A stretch of 64,000 nt of DNA from Sphingobacterium yanglingense (GCF_004363245.1 NZ_SNYV01000013.1:148939-212938); one strand, 5' to 3'; positions 1 to 9,800 are shown, numbered from the stretch's first letter. Numbers and translations: made by a program. Notes: a model not told the origin generated them from the letters alone.

Positions 1-51
1 TGTTTTTGTTGTGTTAGGTTTTTATGTTCATTGTTTGCGGCATTTGCTATT
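1..51 (-). promoter_or_regulatory. Probable leader of a SusC gene beyond the left edge
   Basis: Read on the minus strand, this segment follows the FecR stop and ends in AACCTAACACAACAAAAACA at the window edge. The same kind of AU-rich leader sits just before the SusC starts at 3959 (TAACCTAACAATACAAATTT) and 59540 (TTAACCAACACAACAA). By analogy with those FecR-SusC junctions I infer that a SusC gene starts within a few bases to the left. The start codon itself is not in the window. Confidence 0.4.
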
Positions 52-1224
52 TTAGGGTCTTTTATTTTTTATTATCAATTCTTTATCCCGGATCTCAAAA
101 TCAAAATCGGATCCAAATTGAAGTACATTGAGTACTTTGGCAAGACTTAGATCTCGGCTCATACTTCCCGAGTATTGTTTTTTCATGTCGATATCCCCGG
201 CAAATTTGACCTGTACATCGTACCAACGGCTCAGTTCGTAAGCGATTTGTATCATGTCATCATTTTCAAATCGAAACTCTTTATTCTTCCAGGCCAGTTC
301 TTTTGCGAGATTAGCTTTGTTGATATCAAATTTTTCACCATTCCATTCCCCCTGATGACCGGGATTCAGTAATGTTTTCTGTCCCTTTGAAAGGAGTTCC
401 ACTTTGCCTTGTTCCAATGTTGTTCTTACCCGATCGGTATAAGCATTTACATTAAATCTAGTGCCTAATACGCGGACCTCCGTTCCGTTTGCTTCAACGA
501 TGAAAGGATGTAGAGCATCATGGCTCACGTCAAAATAGGCTTCACCTTCAATCTTGACTTTACGATCAGTGCCAGAGAAAGCATTGGGGAATGTGAGTTT
601 AGAGTTTGCATTGACCCATACTTTGGTCTGATCAGCCAGTACTACCGTGTAGTATGCACCTTTCGGTACCACCATTTGATTCAATGCCGTAGGTGCTGAT
701 ATTTCATTGGGATCAATTGTAATCTGCAACTCATTACCAGTTGTATTTAGGGTCATTCCTTGATTGTTACTGATATTTTTATGCTGATCCAGGGTTATGC
801 TACGTCCATCCGCTAGGATAAGGGTTGCACCTTGGACAGCAGCCTGTACGTCATTTTTAATGTTTTCTTTGTTCTGTGCTATGGTATCTGTTTCCGTAGG
901 ACGCAGGTAATGATTGGCCAGATAGAGAAATAGACCGATGAGCAGAGCAGCTGCATAGGGTAACAAGCGTCTGAAAAGGTTGAACTGATGTACTTTAGGT
1001 TTTAGCTTATCTTTCACCTTAATCCAATCGTCTTCCGTATCGACATTTGAAAACATTTTTAGGTGTTTCACTTTTCCTTCCATATTGGTTAGCTCTTCAA
1101 ATAATTGCTCATTTGCGTCAGATTGCGCTCGCCAATCCGTTAGAAGTTTTGATTCTTCTGCAGACAATGGAGATTCTGTAAAACACTTGCTTAATATCAG
1201 TGTAATTTCTTTTCTATTGTTCAT
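52..1224 (-). CDS. FecR-family anti-sigma factor
   Basis: Inner-membrane anti-sigma/sigma-regulator of a TonB receptor signalling cascade, 390 aa. It has a cytoplasmic N-terminal sigma-binding part (about 1-80), one membrane helix (about 87-107, LLPYAAALLIGLFLYLA), a periplasmic FecR domain (about 180-280, with the typical EGEAYFDV and FNVNAY signatures) and a C-terminal DUF4974 domain (about 310-390, containing ELSRWYDV) that normally contacts the receptor STN domain. It lies 48 bp downstream of the ECF sigma gene on the same strand and should precede a SusC gene outside the window. Length and domain order are normal for Bacteroidota. Confidence 0.93.
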   Translation of the reverse strand: MNNRKEITLILSKCFTESPLSAEESKLLTDWRAQSDANEQLFEELTNMEGKVKHLKMFSNVDTEDDWIKVKDKLKPKVHQFNLFRRLLPYAAALLIGLFLYLANHYLRPTETDTIAQNKENIKNDVQAAVQGATLILADGRSITLDQHKNISNNQGMTLNTTGNELQITIDPNEISAPTALNQMVVPKGAYYTVVLADQTKVWVNANSKLTFPNAFSGTDRKVKIEGEAYFDVSHDALHPFIVEANGTEVRVLGTRFNVNAYTDRVRTTLEQGKVELLSKGQKTLLNPGHQGEWNGEKFDINKANLAKELAWKNKEFRFENDDMIQIAYELSRWYDVQVKFAGDIDMKKQYSGSMSRDLSLAKVLNVLQFGSDFDFEIRDKELIIKNKRP

Positions 1225-1272
1225 TGGAGGGTATATACTCCTAAGTGAGGAAAAAGGGTGACAAGAAAAAAA

Positions 1273-1806
1273 TTATATTTTAATCAGTAGCAGGAATAGG
1301 GCGATAATATCAGGGTTCAACTTGGCTTTAAGTGCTTTCATGCCCCGTTGCTTCTGCGTTTTTACGGTATTTATGCTAATATTGAGCTCTTCAGCTACCT
1401 CTATATTTGAAAAACCTTCCAGATAGGTTTTCTTAAAAATAAGCTGACAGGAATCCGGGAGTGATTCTATCGCTTTGTATACAATCTCCAAAACCTCCGA
1501 ACGGATTATGTTTAATTCTATCATCTGCTCAGACTCCTGTTCAAACGACTGTTCTTTAGAAAACCGGTCTCTGACTCTTTTCTTTTTCAGTAGACTAAAG
1601 CATGCATTCCGTACGGATAGATAGAGATAATTTTTCAGATAATCTTCATTATCCTTAAAATCTGAGGTAAATTCTACCTGATGGAAAGACACGAATACGT
1701 CCTGAACGAGGTCTTTTGAAAGCTCTTCATCATGCAGATATTGCCAAGCGTAATGACACAGCATACGGTAATATTGTTTAAAAAGTCTTTCTGTTAGTGC
1801 ACTCAT
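1273..1806 (-). CDS. ECF RNA polymerase sigma factor (sigma-70 family)
   Basis: Extracytoplasmic-function sigma factor of 177 aa, presumably held by the FecR protein encoded next to it. Region 2 is visible around residues 25-45 (LSKDLVQDVFVSF), and region 4 as a helix-turn-helix near the C-terminus (NIEVAEELNISINTVKTQKQ). The protein ends in a hydrophobic tail (IIALFLLLIKI), as several FecR-linked sigma factors in this window do. It is transcribed divergently from the sigma gene at 1964, so two signalling systems share a 157-bp intergenic region. The start gives the usual length for the family. Confidence 0.93.
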   Translation of the reverse strand: MSALTERLFKQYYRMLCHYAWQYLHDEELSKDLVQDVFVSFHQVEFTSDFKDNEDYLKNYLYLSVRNACFSLLKKKRVRDRFSKEQSFEQESEQMIELNIIRSEVLEIVYKAIESLPDSCQLIFKKTYLEGFSNIEVAEELNISINTVKTQKQRGMKALKAKLNPDIIALFLLLIKI

Positions 1807-1871
1807 TGCTCCAATATCTGTTCGTAGAAAATGGTTGTCTTTCCTTAAAATCTGATTTGAGGTCTATTGGG

Positions 1872-1902
1872 CAAAAGTATGGAATTGATAATGGATTTGA
1901 AA
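1872..1902 (-). promoter_or_regulatory. Putative Bacteroidota promoter for the minus-strand ECF sigma gene
   Basis: On the minus strand, TACTTTTG (1879-1872) matches the Bacteroidota -7 consensus TAnnTTTG. It is preceded, at a 19-nt spacing, by TTTC (1902-1899), one base off the -33 TTTG box. It lies about 65 bp upstream of the start codon at 1806. Primary housekeeping-sigma promoter is the likeliest reading; not tested. Confidence 0.45.
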
Positions 1903-1963
1903 ACGAATTGTTTCACCAAGAAATAATTTTTAGCTTAGCAGCAGAAAACTAGCCGTTCGACAC

Positions 1964-2569
1964 ATGTATTCTGATTCAGATCCTGTTCATGCCGAAGTTC
2001 TTCAGCGCTTAAAAGCTGGAGACCATTCTGCATTTGAGGAGCTGTACCATCATTATTCTAAACCCTTGTACTGGAAGCTAAAGCAGATGGTCAAGAATGC
2101 TGAAGAAGCCGACGAACTCCTGCAAAATCTTTTTGTCAAAGTATGGGACAAGCGTGATCAGATTCATATACAACAGTCTTTTGAAGCTTATCTTTATCGT
2201 ATTGCTCAGCATATGGCTGTAGATTATTTCCGTAAGCTCGAGCGGGAGAGTCGGTTGCAGGAGCAGATTTCGAAGATAAGCCCAACGACAGATGAAGATG
2301 CAGAAGCTCAACTGATGGCCAAAGAGACCCAACAGCTATTAGATGAGGCCATAGCGAAGCTACCAGAGCAGCGACGTCGAGCATTTGTCCTGTGTAAGAT
2401 TGAAGGCAAGACTTATCTAGAGGCAGCAGAGCTCATGCAGATTAGTCCCAATACTGTTCATAACCATCTGGTCAAAGCCGTACAGGCAGTTAAGCAGCAT
2501 CTCGACCAGTCCGGCAGAGATATCGGAATTCTAGCCCTTCTGCTCGCATTGGCGCAGTCATTGCCCTAG
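1964..2569 (+). CDS. ECF RNA polymerase sigma factor
   Basis: ECF sigma factor of 201 aa at the head of a plus-strand SusCD cluster. Sigma region 2 includes EEADELLQNLFVKVWDK (about 47-63). Region 4 contains LPEQRRRAFVLCKIEGKTY followed by AAELMQISPNTVHNHLVKA (HTH). A hydrophobic C-terminal tail (IGILALLLALA) follows. The FecR gene begins about 100 bp downstream, so this sigma factor is presumably controlled by that anti-sigma and directs transcription of the SusC/SusD genes behind it. The ATG at 1964 leaves a full-length region 2. Confidence 0.93.
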   Translation: MYSDSDPVHAEVLQRLKAGDHSAFEELYHHYSKPLYWKLKQMVKNAEEADELLQNLFVKVWDKRDQIHIQQSFEAYLYRIAQHMAVDYFRKLERESRLQEQISKISPTTDEDAEAQLMAKETQQLLDEAIAKLPEQRRRAFVLCKIEGKTYLEAAELMQISPNTVHNHLVKAVQAVKQHLDQSGRDIGILALLLALAQSLP

Positions 2570-2673
2570 CAATTTAAAAAAGTAAAAAAAATATTTTCTA
2601 GGGATAGTCACTTTCCTGTTTTCAACCGTCATACTCTAAATAGGCCGATAAATTAAGCTCGATTAATGATACT

Positions 2674-3834
2674 ATGCAGCGAATAGAAGAACTATATCAG
2701 AAATTTCTAGATGATACTATCCCAGATACTGAAAGGCAAGAACTTTTTCAGTTGTTAAGGGATGCTGATAATCCTTCTTTGGAAGTATTGGCCAATACCT
2801 ACCTCAAAAAAGACGTTCCTTCAGACCTAGCTTATCTCCAAGAAGATACCGATCGGGTTCTAGCTCATATCAAGCCATTGATAGGTACTCCAGAGGCAAT
2901 AGCAGATAATAAAGGCCCGAGTAGAGGTATTACTCGTTTGATACGTTGGGCCGGAGTTGCCGCTGCTGTATTGTTGTTTGGGATTATCATCCATCAGTTA
3001 TATCAGTTTAATAGATCCCCGTCGCCGGATGCAGACATGGCCTACGCCGAAGATGTCGCTCCGGGAGGGAATAAAGCTACATTGAAACTATCCGATGGAA
3101 CCACTTATCAGCTCGCAGAAGATAAAGAGGAACTTCAAGCGAACAAATCATTCTATACCTATGAAGATGGCAAGCAGTTAGGAGCCGCTTCGAGCACGGT
3201 CACTTCCGCCACGTTGGTTATACCACGGGGTGGACAGTACCGTATAGTATTACCTGATGGGAGCAGGGTGGTGCTCAATGCTTCCTCTTCTCTTACTTAT
3301 CCCATCCATTTTGAAGGTAGTACGCGATCCGTACAATTGGAAGGCGAAGCCTATTTTGAAGTTGCCAAGGACAGGACAAAACCTTTTATCGTCAAGAGTC
3401 ATAGACAAGAGATCACAGTTACAGGGACCGAGTTCAATATCAATAGTTACAACGACGAATCGTCCGCTATGACTACATTGATCGAAGGGCAGGTACGTAT
3501 AAAAGATTTGAATGGTGGTAATAGTGCTGTACTTTCTCCAGGACAGCAGGCTGTATCAGGCACTAAGGGATTCACCGTACAGACTGTTAATCCGGATAGC
3601 TTTATCGCTTGGAAAGACAACTATTTTGTGTTTGATGGTTTGCCTTTGGCTACCATATTTAGACAGTTGGAAAGATGGTATGATATTGAAGTAGACTACA
3701 GCCAAATACCAAATGAGACGTTTAGCGCCCGTATCCGACGCGACAAGAATATATCGGTAGTGCTTCATGCCATTGCCAAAACATCAGGGATAGATTTTTA
3801 CATTAAGGAAAGGAGGATAATGGTGAAACAATAA
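2674..3834 (+). CDS. FecR-family anti-sigma factor
   Basis: Membrane anti-sigma factor, 386 aa. Cytoplasmic N-terminus (1-88), a single membrane helix (about 90-109, RWAGVAAAVLLFGIIIHQ), a FecR domain (about 182-275, with LEGEAYFEVA and FNINSY) and a C-terminal DUF4974 domain (about 310-386, with RQLERWYDIEVDY). It sits between its ECF sigma gene and SusC, the standard order. The SusC transcript leader contains a strong hairpin directly after this gene, which would allow anti-sigma and receptor levels to differ. Confidence 0.94.
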   Translation: MQRIEELYQKFLDDTIPDTERQELFQLLRDADNPSLEVLANTYLKKDVPSDLAYLQEDTDRVLAHIKPLIGTPEAIADNKGPSRGITRLIRWAGVAAAVLLFGIIIHQLYQFNRSPSPDADMAYAEDVAPGGNKATLKLSDGTTYQLAEDKEELQANKSFYTYEDGKQLGAASSTVTSATLVIPRGGQYRIVLPDGSRVVLNASSSLTYPIHFEGSTRSVQLEGEAYFEVAKDRTKPFIVKSHRQEITVTGTEFNINSYNDESSAMTTLIEGQVRIKDLNGGNSAVLSPGQQAVSGTKGFTVQTVNPDSFIAWKDNYFVFDGLPLATIFRQLERWYDIEVDYSQIPNETFSARIRRDKNISVVLHAIAKTSGIDFYIKERRIMVKQ

Positions 3835-3851
3835 TCCGAAGTACAAAGATG

Positions 3852-3912
3852 TTTTCCTGAAATAAACAAGCCGCTTCGACTTGGACCTCGAAACGGCAAT
3901 GTGCCAGGAAAA
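3852..3912 (+). promoter_or_regulatory. Two-tier hairpin in the leader of the SusC gene
   Basis: An outer stem (TTTTCCTG 3852-3859 with CAGGAAAA 3905-3912) encloses an inner stem (GCCG-C-TTCGA 3870-3879 with TCGAA-A-CGGC 3888-3897, one C/A mismatch, loop CTTGGACC). An AU-rich stretch of 46 nt then leads to the SusC ATG. There is no U-run directly after the stem, so this is not a simple terminator. Similar leader hairpins precede the SusC genes at 28312 and 59540. A role in differential expression or RNA stability is inference. Confidence 0.5.
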
Positions 3913-3958
3913 TATAAAGTAGTTGACTATCTATTTTATAACCTAACAATACAAATTT

Positions 3959-6900
3959 ATGAATAAAGAATTCCTTATTCAAGGAAAAACTATCCGCGAA
4001 TATTGGGCTAGATACCAGCGTGTGTTAAGGCCATTTCGCTATACGCTATTGATCATGAAAATTACAGCCCTACTGACCGTTGTATTTACTTTTCAGGTAT
4101 CTGCATTGACATTCGGACAGCAGATTAGTTTGTCTTATCAAAAAGCATCATTGAAGACCGTGATCCGTTCACTGAGTAATCAGGGAAAGATTGATTTCGT
4201 CTACAAGGACAGATTTTTGGAACAAGCCAACCCGGTTACAGTTGAATTGAAAAACGTGTCAGTCGATAATGCTTTGCAACAGGTTTTTCGTAATCAACCA
4301 TTTTCCTATCAGATCGAAGATGGCATCGTATATATCATGCCCCGGATAGCGAAGGAACAGGGCAAGGGGCTGTCCAACGAAGTCGACAAGCGCCAGCAAG
4401 CTCTCCGTGGGCGTGTTACCAATGATAAAGGAGAAAATCTAGTTGGAGCTTCCGTCAGAGTTAAGAATACTAAAATAGCGACAGGTACCAACGAATTGGG
4501 CGCTTTTGAACTAAATAATGTACCCGAAGATGCAATTATTGTGGTGACCCATATGGCCTATGAAAAACAGGAGATCACTGTTTCAAAAAGCTCAGCCACA
4601 TTACAAATAGTATTAAAACCAGCAACTAATAGCTTGGATGAGACCATCGTACAGGCCTACGGTACCACGTCAAAGCGATATAATATAGGCAGTATATCCC
4701 AGATTAGTGCAGCCGATATTGAGAAGCAACCCGTAATGAACCTCTTACAGACCATGCAAGGATTGATTCCGGGCGTAACCATCAATACGACGGGCGGAGC
4801 CCCTGGTGCACAGCAACGTATACAGTTGCGCGGGCAAAACACCATTATGAATACCAATTATGGAGCTTTGCCATTTGACCAACCGTTGATTCTGATAGAC
4901 GGTATACCCTATGCCCCTCAGAATAATAGCTTTATAGCTAGTGCGGCAAAACTAGGCGGTTCATCTGGGATGAGTCCATTAAACAGTATCAATCCAGCCG
5001 ATATCGAAAGTATTACCGTGCTTAAAGATGCCGATGCTACCTCTATTTACGGGTCACAGGGGCTGAATGGTGTTGTCTTGATTACAACAAAAAAGGGGAT
5101 AGCTGGCAAGACTACCTTAAAAGTGGATGCCTATACAGCTCCTGAAAGATCTGCCAAGATCGTCAGCATGTTAAATACGGAACAATATCTGGCATTACGT
5201 AAAGAAGCGCTGACCAATGATGGTATGACAGACTTTTCTCCAACTCCAGGAAATATTGCCAACTATCCGGAGTTGTTTCTTTTTGACCAAAGCAAATATA
5301 CCAACTGGTACAAGGAGTTCTATGGAGGTACCGCTACCAATAATACCATCAATGCAAGCCTCACCGGTGGAAAAGAAGGCGTCAATTATATTATTTCCTC
5401 AGGTTTTACAAAGGCGACCTATAATTTTCCAGGCGACTTCAAGAACGAGAGAGCCAGCGTGCATACCGGATTTAGTTATAATCCTGCCGAAAGTAAGCTT
5501 TCCGTAGACTTTGGAACCGACTTTTCGTACAATCTGGATAAGTCTGCTGCGCTCGAATTGACAAAAGCGTTGTTATTGCCTCCCAATCTACCCGATATGC
5601 TGAATCCTGACGGGAGCCTCGTGTGGAATTATAACGGCTTTAACTTTACAAGTTATCAAATGCAGGGGAGTTTGCTCACCCGTTCAAAGTTGATCAACAA
5701 ATCCATGAATAGTTCGTTGCGCATTGCTTATAGGATACTTCCAGGACTAAAGATCAGTAGTAATATAGGATACAGTTATTTCTATTCAGATCAGCTGAGC
5801 CAAGCTCCTCGGAGCTCTTACCCGCCTTCGCAGGGGAGCTTTTCGAACGCCCGGTTTTCGGATGTTATCAATCAGACATTAAATGTAGAGCCTCAGCTCG
5901 AATATCAAAAAAACATCAGTAAGGGACGCCTTACCGTGTTGTTCGGAGGGACCTATAAGAATAATAGTAATACACAGGATATTATCAGTTCGTACAACTA
6001 TGCCAATGATGCATTGTTGGGCTCACCCAATGGAGGAAGTACAAAATACCTGACCAATACCAATTCGCCTTATAAATATATGGCTGCATTTGGTCGGATC
6101 AACTATATACATGACGGCAAATACATCGCCAATGTTACCGGAAGACGGGACGGTTCGAGCAATTTTGGTCCCAACCGCCAGTTCGGTAACTTCGGTTCCG
6201 CCGGTTTGGGCTGGATAATTTCCGAAGAGGCCTTCTTCGCTAAAGCGGTGCCGTTCATCAATTTTGCAAAACTATCGACCAATTATGGTACTGTAGGATC
6301 GGACGGGATAGGAGCTTATATGTTTCAGGACTATTGGTTCGGGTCAGGATCAGGTACATTCCAAGGGTTAACGCCTTACATGCCTAATAAGCTCTTTAAT
6401 CCAGATTTTAGCTGGGGCGTTAAGAAAATGTGGAATGCAAGTTCCGAAATAAGCCTATTGAATAGCCGGTTAAATCTAAATCTTTCTTGGTATCAAAATC
6501 GTACCAGCAATCAATTGACCACTACGCCGCTGCCGACACAGACTGGGTTTTCATCGGTATTGCAGAATCTTGATGCTACCGTAGAGAATAAAGGATGGGA
6601 GATCTTTGTCTCTTCAGAAAATGTGAAAAGAGATGATTTCTCTTGGAGTTCATCTTTCAACATTACCATCAATAGAAATAAACTTATAGCCTATAAAGGA
6701 CTAGAATCGTCTCCTTATCGTGATATGTATAAAATCGGTCAATCTACCAGTACCTTGTATTTATTCGATTACAAAGGTGTCAATAGCGAGACAGGTGTTT
6801 TTGAGTTTTATAAGGCCGACGGAGTGACTCCAGTGTACAGCCCCTTAAATCCCGGAGCTTATGGTGCTTCGCACGATCGTACCGCTATGATGGATCTTCA

Positions 6901-7393
6901 GCCTAGATTTACCGGAGGTCTGACCAATAGCTTTAGCTACAAGGGATTCGATCTGTCATTCCTATTCCAGTTTGCAAAACAGAAGGGATATAATCATTTG
7001 TATAATTTGGTTACCGAAGATTACAAATACAACAAACCTTCGGCGATATTTGATCTCCAGCGTTGGCAGCAGCCCGGTGATGAGCATGCCGATCTACAAA
7101 GACTTACCGATAGAGCAGGTACGGCCGCAGCCAATGCAGTGTATTATTTCCGCAACTCTACAGGTGCTTTTGGTGATGCATCGTATATCCGGTTGAAGAA
7201 CCTGTCTTTATCCCACCGCTTTAGTGGAGCTTGGCTTCAGAATGCAAAAATCCAACATTTCCGGTTATTTATGAATATCCAGAATCTGTTTACCATTACA
7301 GGATACAAACTTGGTGATCCCGAGATGAATGGTAATTTATATGGGATTCCTCCACAGCGCACCATTGCTTTCGGTACCTCTTTAACTTTCTAA
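3959..7393 (+). CDS. SusC/RagA-family TonB-dependent outer membrane receptor with STN domain
   Basis: Outer-membrane beta-barrel of 1144 aa that would import a large ligand with its SusD partner, powered by TonB. A long basic N-region precedes the signal peptide (hydrophobic core about 33-50). An internal ATG at 4055 is an alternative start. Then come an STN signalling domain (about 55-125, ISLSYQKASLKTVIRSL), a carboxypeptidase-regulatory-like domain (about 148-212, GRVTNDKGENLVGASVRV), a plug (about 250-375, with the typical LKDADATSIYGSQGLNGVV) and the barrel, ending in FGTSLTF. The STN domain marks it as a transducer signalling to the upstream FecR. SusD follows after 9 bp. Confidence 0.95.
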   Translation: MNKEFLIQGKTIREYWARYQRVLRPFRYTLLIMKITALLTVVFTFQVSALTFGQQISLSYQKASLKTVIRSLSNQGKIDFVYKDRFLEQANPVTVELKNVSVDNALQQVFRNQPFSYQIEDGIVYIMPRIAKEQGKGLSNEVDKRQQALRGRVTNDKGENLVGASVRVKNTKIATGTNELGAFELNNVPEDAIIVVTHMAYEKQEITVSKSSATLQIVLKPATNSLDETIVQAYGTTSKRYNIGSISQISAADIEKQPVMNLLQTMQGLIPGVTINTTGGAPGAQQRIQLRGQNTIMNTNYGALPFDQPLILIDGIPYAPQNNSFIASAAKLGGSSGMSPLNSINPADIESITVLKDADATSIYGSQGLNGVVLITTKKGIAGKTTLKVDAYTAPERSAKIVSMLNTEQYLALRKEALTNDGMTDFSPTPGNIANYPELFLFDQSKYTNWYKEFYGGTATNNTINASLTGGKEGVNYIISSGFTKATYNFPGDFKNERASVHTGFSYNPAESKLSVDFGTDFSYNLDKSAALELTKALLLPPNLPDMLNPDGSLVWNYNGFNFTSYQMQGSLLTRSKLINKSMNSSLRIAYRILPGLKISSNIGYSYFYSDQLSQAPRSSYPPSQGSFSNARFSDVINQTLNVEPQLEYQKNISKGRLTVLFGGTYKNNSNTQDIISSYNYANDALLGSPNGGSTKYLTNTNSPYKYMAAFGRINYIHDGKYIANVTGRRDGSSNFGPNRQFGNFGSAGLGWIISEEAFFAKAVPFINFAKLSTNYGTVGSDGIGAYMFQDYWFGSGSGTFQGLTPYMPNKLFNPDFSWGVKKMWNASSEISLLNSRLNLNLSWYQNRTSNQLTTTPLPTQTGFSSVLQNLDATVENKGWEIFVSSENVKRDDFSWSSSFNITINRNKLIAYKGLESSPYRDMYKIGQSTSTLYLFDYKGVNSETGVFEFYKADGVTPVYSPLNPGAYGASHDRTAMMDLQPRFTGGLTNSFSYKGFDLSFLFQFAKQKGYNHLYNLVTEDYKYNKPSAIFDLQRWQQPGDEHADLQRLTDRAGTAAANAVYYFRNSTGAFGDASYIRLKNLSLSHRFSGAWLQNAKIQHFRLFMNIQNLFTITGYKLGDPEMNGNLYGIPPQRTIAFGTSLTF

Positions 7394-7402
7394 ACAAAGA
7401 TC

Positions 7403-8809
7403 ATGAAAAATACTTTTTTATATAAAAGCTTCAAATTCTATGGCGGGGTCTTTTTGGGATGTTTGACCTGCTTTTCCTGTAGAGAATGGATAGAATTACC
7501 TCCTTCGATAGATAAGATTCCTACGGAAATTGTTTTTACCGATAGTACCTCGGCGATTACAGCTTTGGCTGGAGTATACGCCAATTTTGGATACTATGGA
7601 GGCGGATCCTCTTCGATAAATGGTGCACTCATTAGTTTGTACCCGGCACTTTCTTCCGATGAGCTTTTAGCGAGTTCCACGGGAATAGATGTCAAACAGT
7701 TTGAAGAAAACTCCCTTCGTCCCAATAATTTTCTTGTTTCCACCTTATGGCGTACAGGCTATGAAGGTATCTATCGTATCAATGCCTGTATCAAGGGGAT
7801 TACAGAAAGTAAGGGACTGAATGAAGGGCTCAAAGAGCGACTGATAGCCGAAGTCAAAGTAGCGCGGGCTCTTTATTATTTTAACTTGGTCAATCTATAC
7901 GGGGGAGTACCTTTAGTCACCACGACCGATTATTCCATTAGTGCCAAGCAGCCCAGAGCAAACGTAGATGAGATTTATACACAGATTATAGGCGATCTTA
8001 CCGATGCCCGCAAGATTCTGAAAGAGACTTATCCCTCTGCAGGTCGGGCTAGACCGAACTTATATGTCGCTACAGCCTTGATGGCGAGGGTATACCTGTA
8101 CCAGAAAAACTGGACAGCAGCCGAGGCAATGGCCAGAGAAGTCATCAATGCCAAAACGTATAGCCTACAGATGGATCTTAGCAAAGTCTTCTTAAGCGCT
8201 AGCACAGAGGCTATCTGGCAATTGCCGACAGCAGGCACTAGTTCTGGACAGACTTCAGAAGCTTCAACTTTTGTTCCCTTTAGCAAAGGAGTTATTCCGT
8301 CGTATTATTTAACCCCTACTTTGTTGAGTGCATTCGAAGCAGATGATAAAAGGAAGGCGAGTTGGATAAAAGTAGATACCATTAAAGCAAATATCTACCA
8401 TTATCCTTTTAAGTATAAAAACATTGATGCCAATAACTCTCCGCGCGAGGATTATATCCTTTTTCGATTACCGGAGCAGTATTTGATATTGGCCGAAGCC
8501 CTTGTGATGCAGAAAAGACAGGATGAAGCCTTACCTTATATCGAAGCCATACGTTCACGTGCTGGTTTGAGCGCAGTACATCCTACCACTGAAGATGAGT
8601 TTTTGAAGGTAATAATGCAAGAGCGACGCGTAGAGTTCTTTTGCGAACAGGGGAGCCGTTGGTTCGATTTGAAACGTACAGGTACTGCCGATGCAGTTCT
8701 TGGACCTTTGAAGCCTACACGTTGGACAGCAGACGATGCGTTGTATCCGGTCGCGTTGTCCGAGTTGACCGCTAATGGTGCTCTGGAGCAGAATCCAGGA
8801 TACGAATAA
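7403..8809 (+). CDS. SusD/RagB-family outer membrane lipoprotein
   Basis: Surface lipoprotein, 468 aa, that forms the lid on its SusC partner and binds ligand. The N-terminus carries a lipoprotein signal with a cysteine-rich stretch (CLTCFSC, about 20-26). TPR-like helices follow (INACIKGITE, VARALYYFNLVNLYGGVPLV), then the SusD C-terminal signature (RLPEQYLILAEALV and VIMQERRVEFFCEQGSRWFD). It starts 9 bp after SusC and is clearly co-transcribed. Unlike most loci no hydrolase follows; the next genes are an ABC exporter and MutS-like ATPases. Confidence 0.94.
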   Translation: MKNTFLYKSFKFYGGVFLGCLTCFSCREWIELPPSIDKIPTEIVFTDSTSAITALAGVYANFGYYGGGSSSINGALISLYPALSSDELLASSTGIDVKQFEENSLRPNNFLVSTLWRTGYEGIYRINACIKGITESKGLNEGLKERLIAEVKVARALYYFNLVNLYGGVPLVTTTDYSISAKQPRANVDEIYTQIIGDLTDARKILKETYPSAGRARPNLYVATALMARVYLYQKNWTAAEAMAREVINAKTYSLQMDLSKVFLSASTEAIWQLPTAGTSSGQTSEASTFVPFSKGVIPSYYLTPTLLSAFEADDKRKASWIKVDTIKANIYHYPFKYKNIDANNSPREDYILFRLPEQYLILAEALVMQKRQDEALPYIEAIRSRAGLSAVHPTTEDEFLKVIMQERRVEFFCEQGSRWFDLKRTGTADAVLGPLKPTRWTADDALYPVALSELTANGALEQNPGYE

Positions 8810-8869
8810 GGTATCCTTCAATCTGCTAATCCAAAAAGAATAAATAAGAATAAATAAGATATACAATAT

Positions 8870-9796
8870 ATGGCGACTATTATTTCCGTAGAAGGACTTT
8901 CGCATAAATACAATAATTCCTGGGCGATCCAGGACATAAGTTTTGAAATCAATAAAACAGGTATTCTAGGTTTGCTTGGCTCCAATGGAGCCGGCAAATC
9001 CACGACCATGAATATCATGTGTGGGGTGCTCAATCAAACAAAAGGTGACGTCATTATTAACGGTATTGACTTAAAAAGGCAACCAGAGCAGGCGAAAAAA
9101 GAAATAGGTTTTTTACCGCAGCAAGCCCCATTGTACAAGGATTTGACCGTAGATGAATACCTCTTTCATTGTGCGTATTTAAGACAGATAGCCAGCTCGC
9201 AGGTACGTGCAGCAGTAGAAGAGGCCAAAGAACGTTGTGGTCTTAGCCATTTTAGCAGTCGATTGATCAAGAACCTTTCCGGAGGGTACCAACAGCGTGT
9301 AGGTATAGCACAAGCTATTATTCATAAACCACTACTCGTGGTCTTGGACGAACCGACCAATGGTTTGGATCCCAATCAGATTATTGAAGTTAGGTCATTG
9401 ATTAAAGAAATTGCCGAAGACCGTGCTGTGATTTTTTCGTCCCATATCCTATCCGAGGTACAGCAGCTGTGCAAAGATATTCGTATGATCGATCAGGGGA
9501 GACTTGTTTTCGCAGATACCATGGACGCTTTTAATAGCATGGCAGGGCACATTCTGAGGGTCGAGATAGACCGCCCTCCTGCCAAAGAAGAGCTACTGAA
9601 AATAGAAGGCGTTATGCAGGTCGACTTTTTGACCGAACGGAGCATCAGGATTCATTTTGACGGTGACCGTGATGTTACCGATCGCATCATCAAGTCTAGC
9701 GTAAAGCATGATTGGTGTCTGAGAGAGATCTATATGGACAAGAGTTCATTAGACGAAGTGTTTGCACAACTATCCAATTATAAAAAAGCCAAATAA
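8870..9796 (+). CDS. ABC transporter ATP-binding protein, GldA-like
   Basis: Cytoplasmic ATPase of 308 aa. Walker A GSNGAGKST is at 37-45, the signature LSGGYQQ at 137-143, Walker B LLVVLDEP at 156-163, and the switch His in SSHILSEVQQ. A C-terminal extension (about 220-308) is typical of DrrA/GldA-type exporters. The following gene encodes its membrane partner, a GldF-GldG fusion. It begins 60 bp after SusD on the same strand. Gliding-motility GldA is the nearest family I recognise, but its position in a SusCD operon suggests a different, substrate-specific job. No gliding genes are visible nearby. Confidence 0.9.
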   Translation: MATIISVEGLSHKYNNSWAIQDISFEINKTGILGLLGSNGAGKSTTMNIMCGVLNQTKGDVIINGIDLKRQPEQAKKEIGFLPQQAPLYKDLTVDEYLFHCAYLRQIASSQVRAAVEEAKERCGLSHFSSRLIKNLSGGYQQRVGIAQAIIHKPLLVVLDEPTNGLDPNQIIEVRSLIKEIAEDRAVIFSSHILSEVQQLCKDIRMIDQGRLVFADTMDAFNSMAGHILRVEIDRPPAKEELLKIEGVMQVDFLTERSIRIHFDGDRDVTDRIIKSSVKHDWCLREIYMDKSSLDEVFAQLSNYKKAK

Positions 9797-9800
9797 TATT

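Noticed and set aside
9762..9800. ATG start at 9762 for the GldF-GldG gene
   Set aside because: It adds 13 residues read from the end of the ATPase gene in another frame; the TTG at 9801 gives a GldF-like N-terminus.
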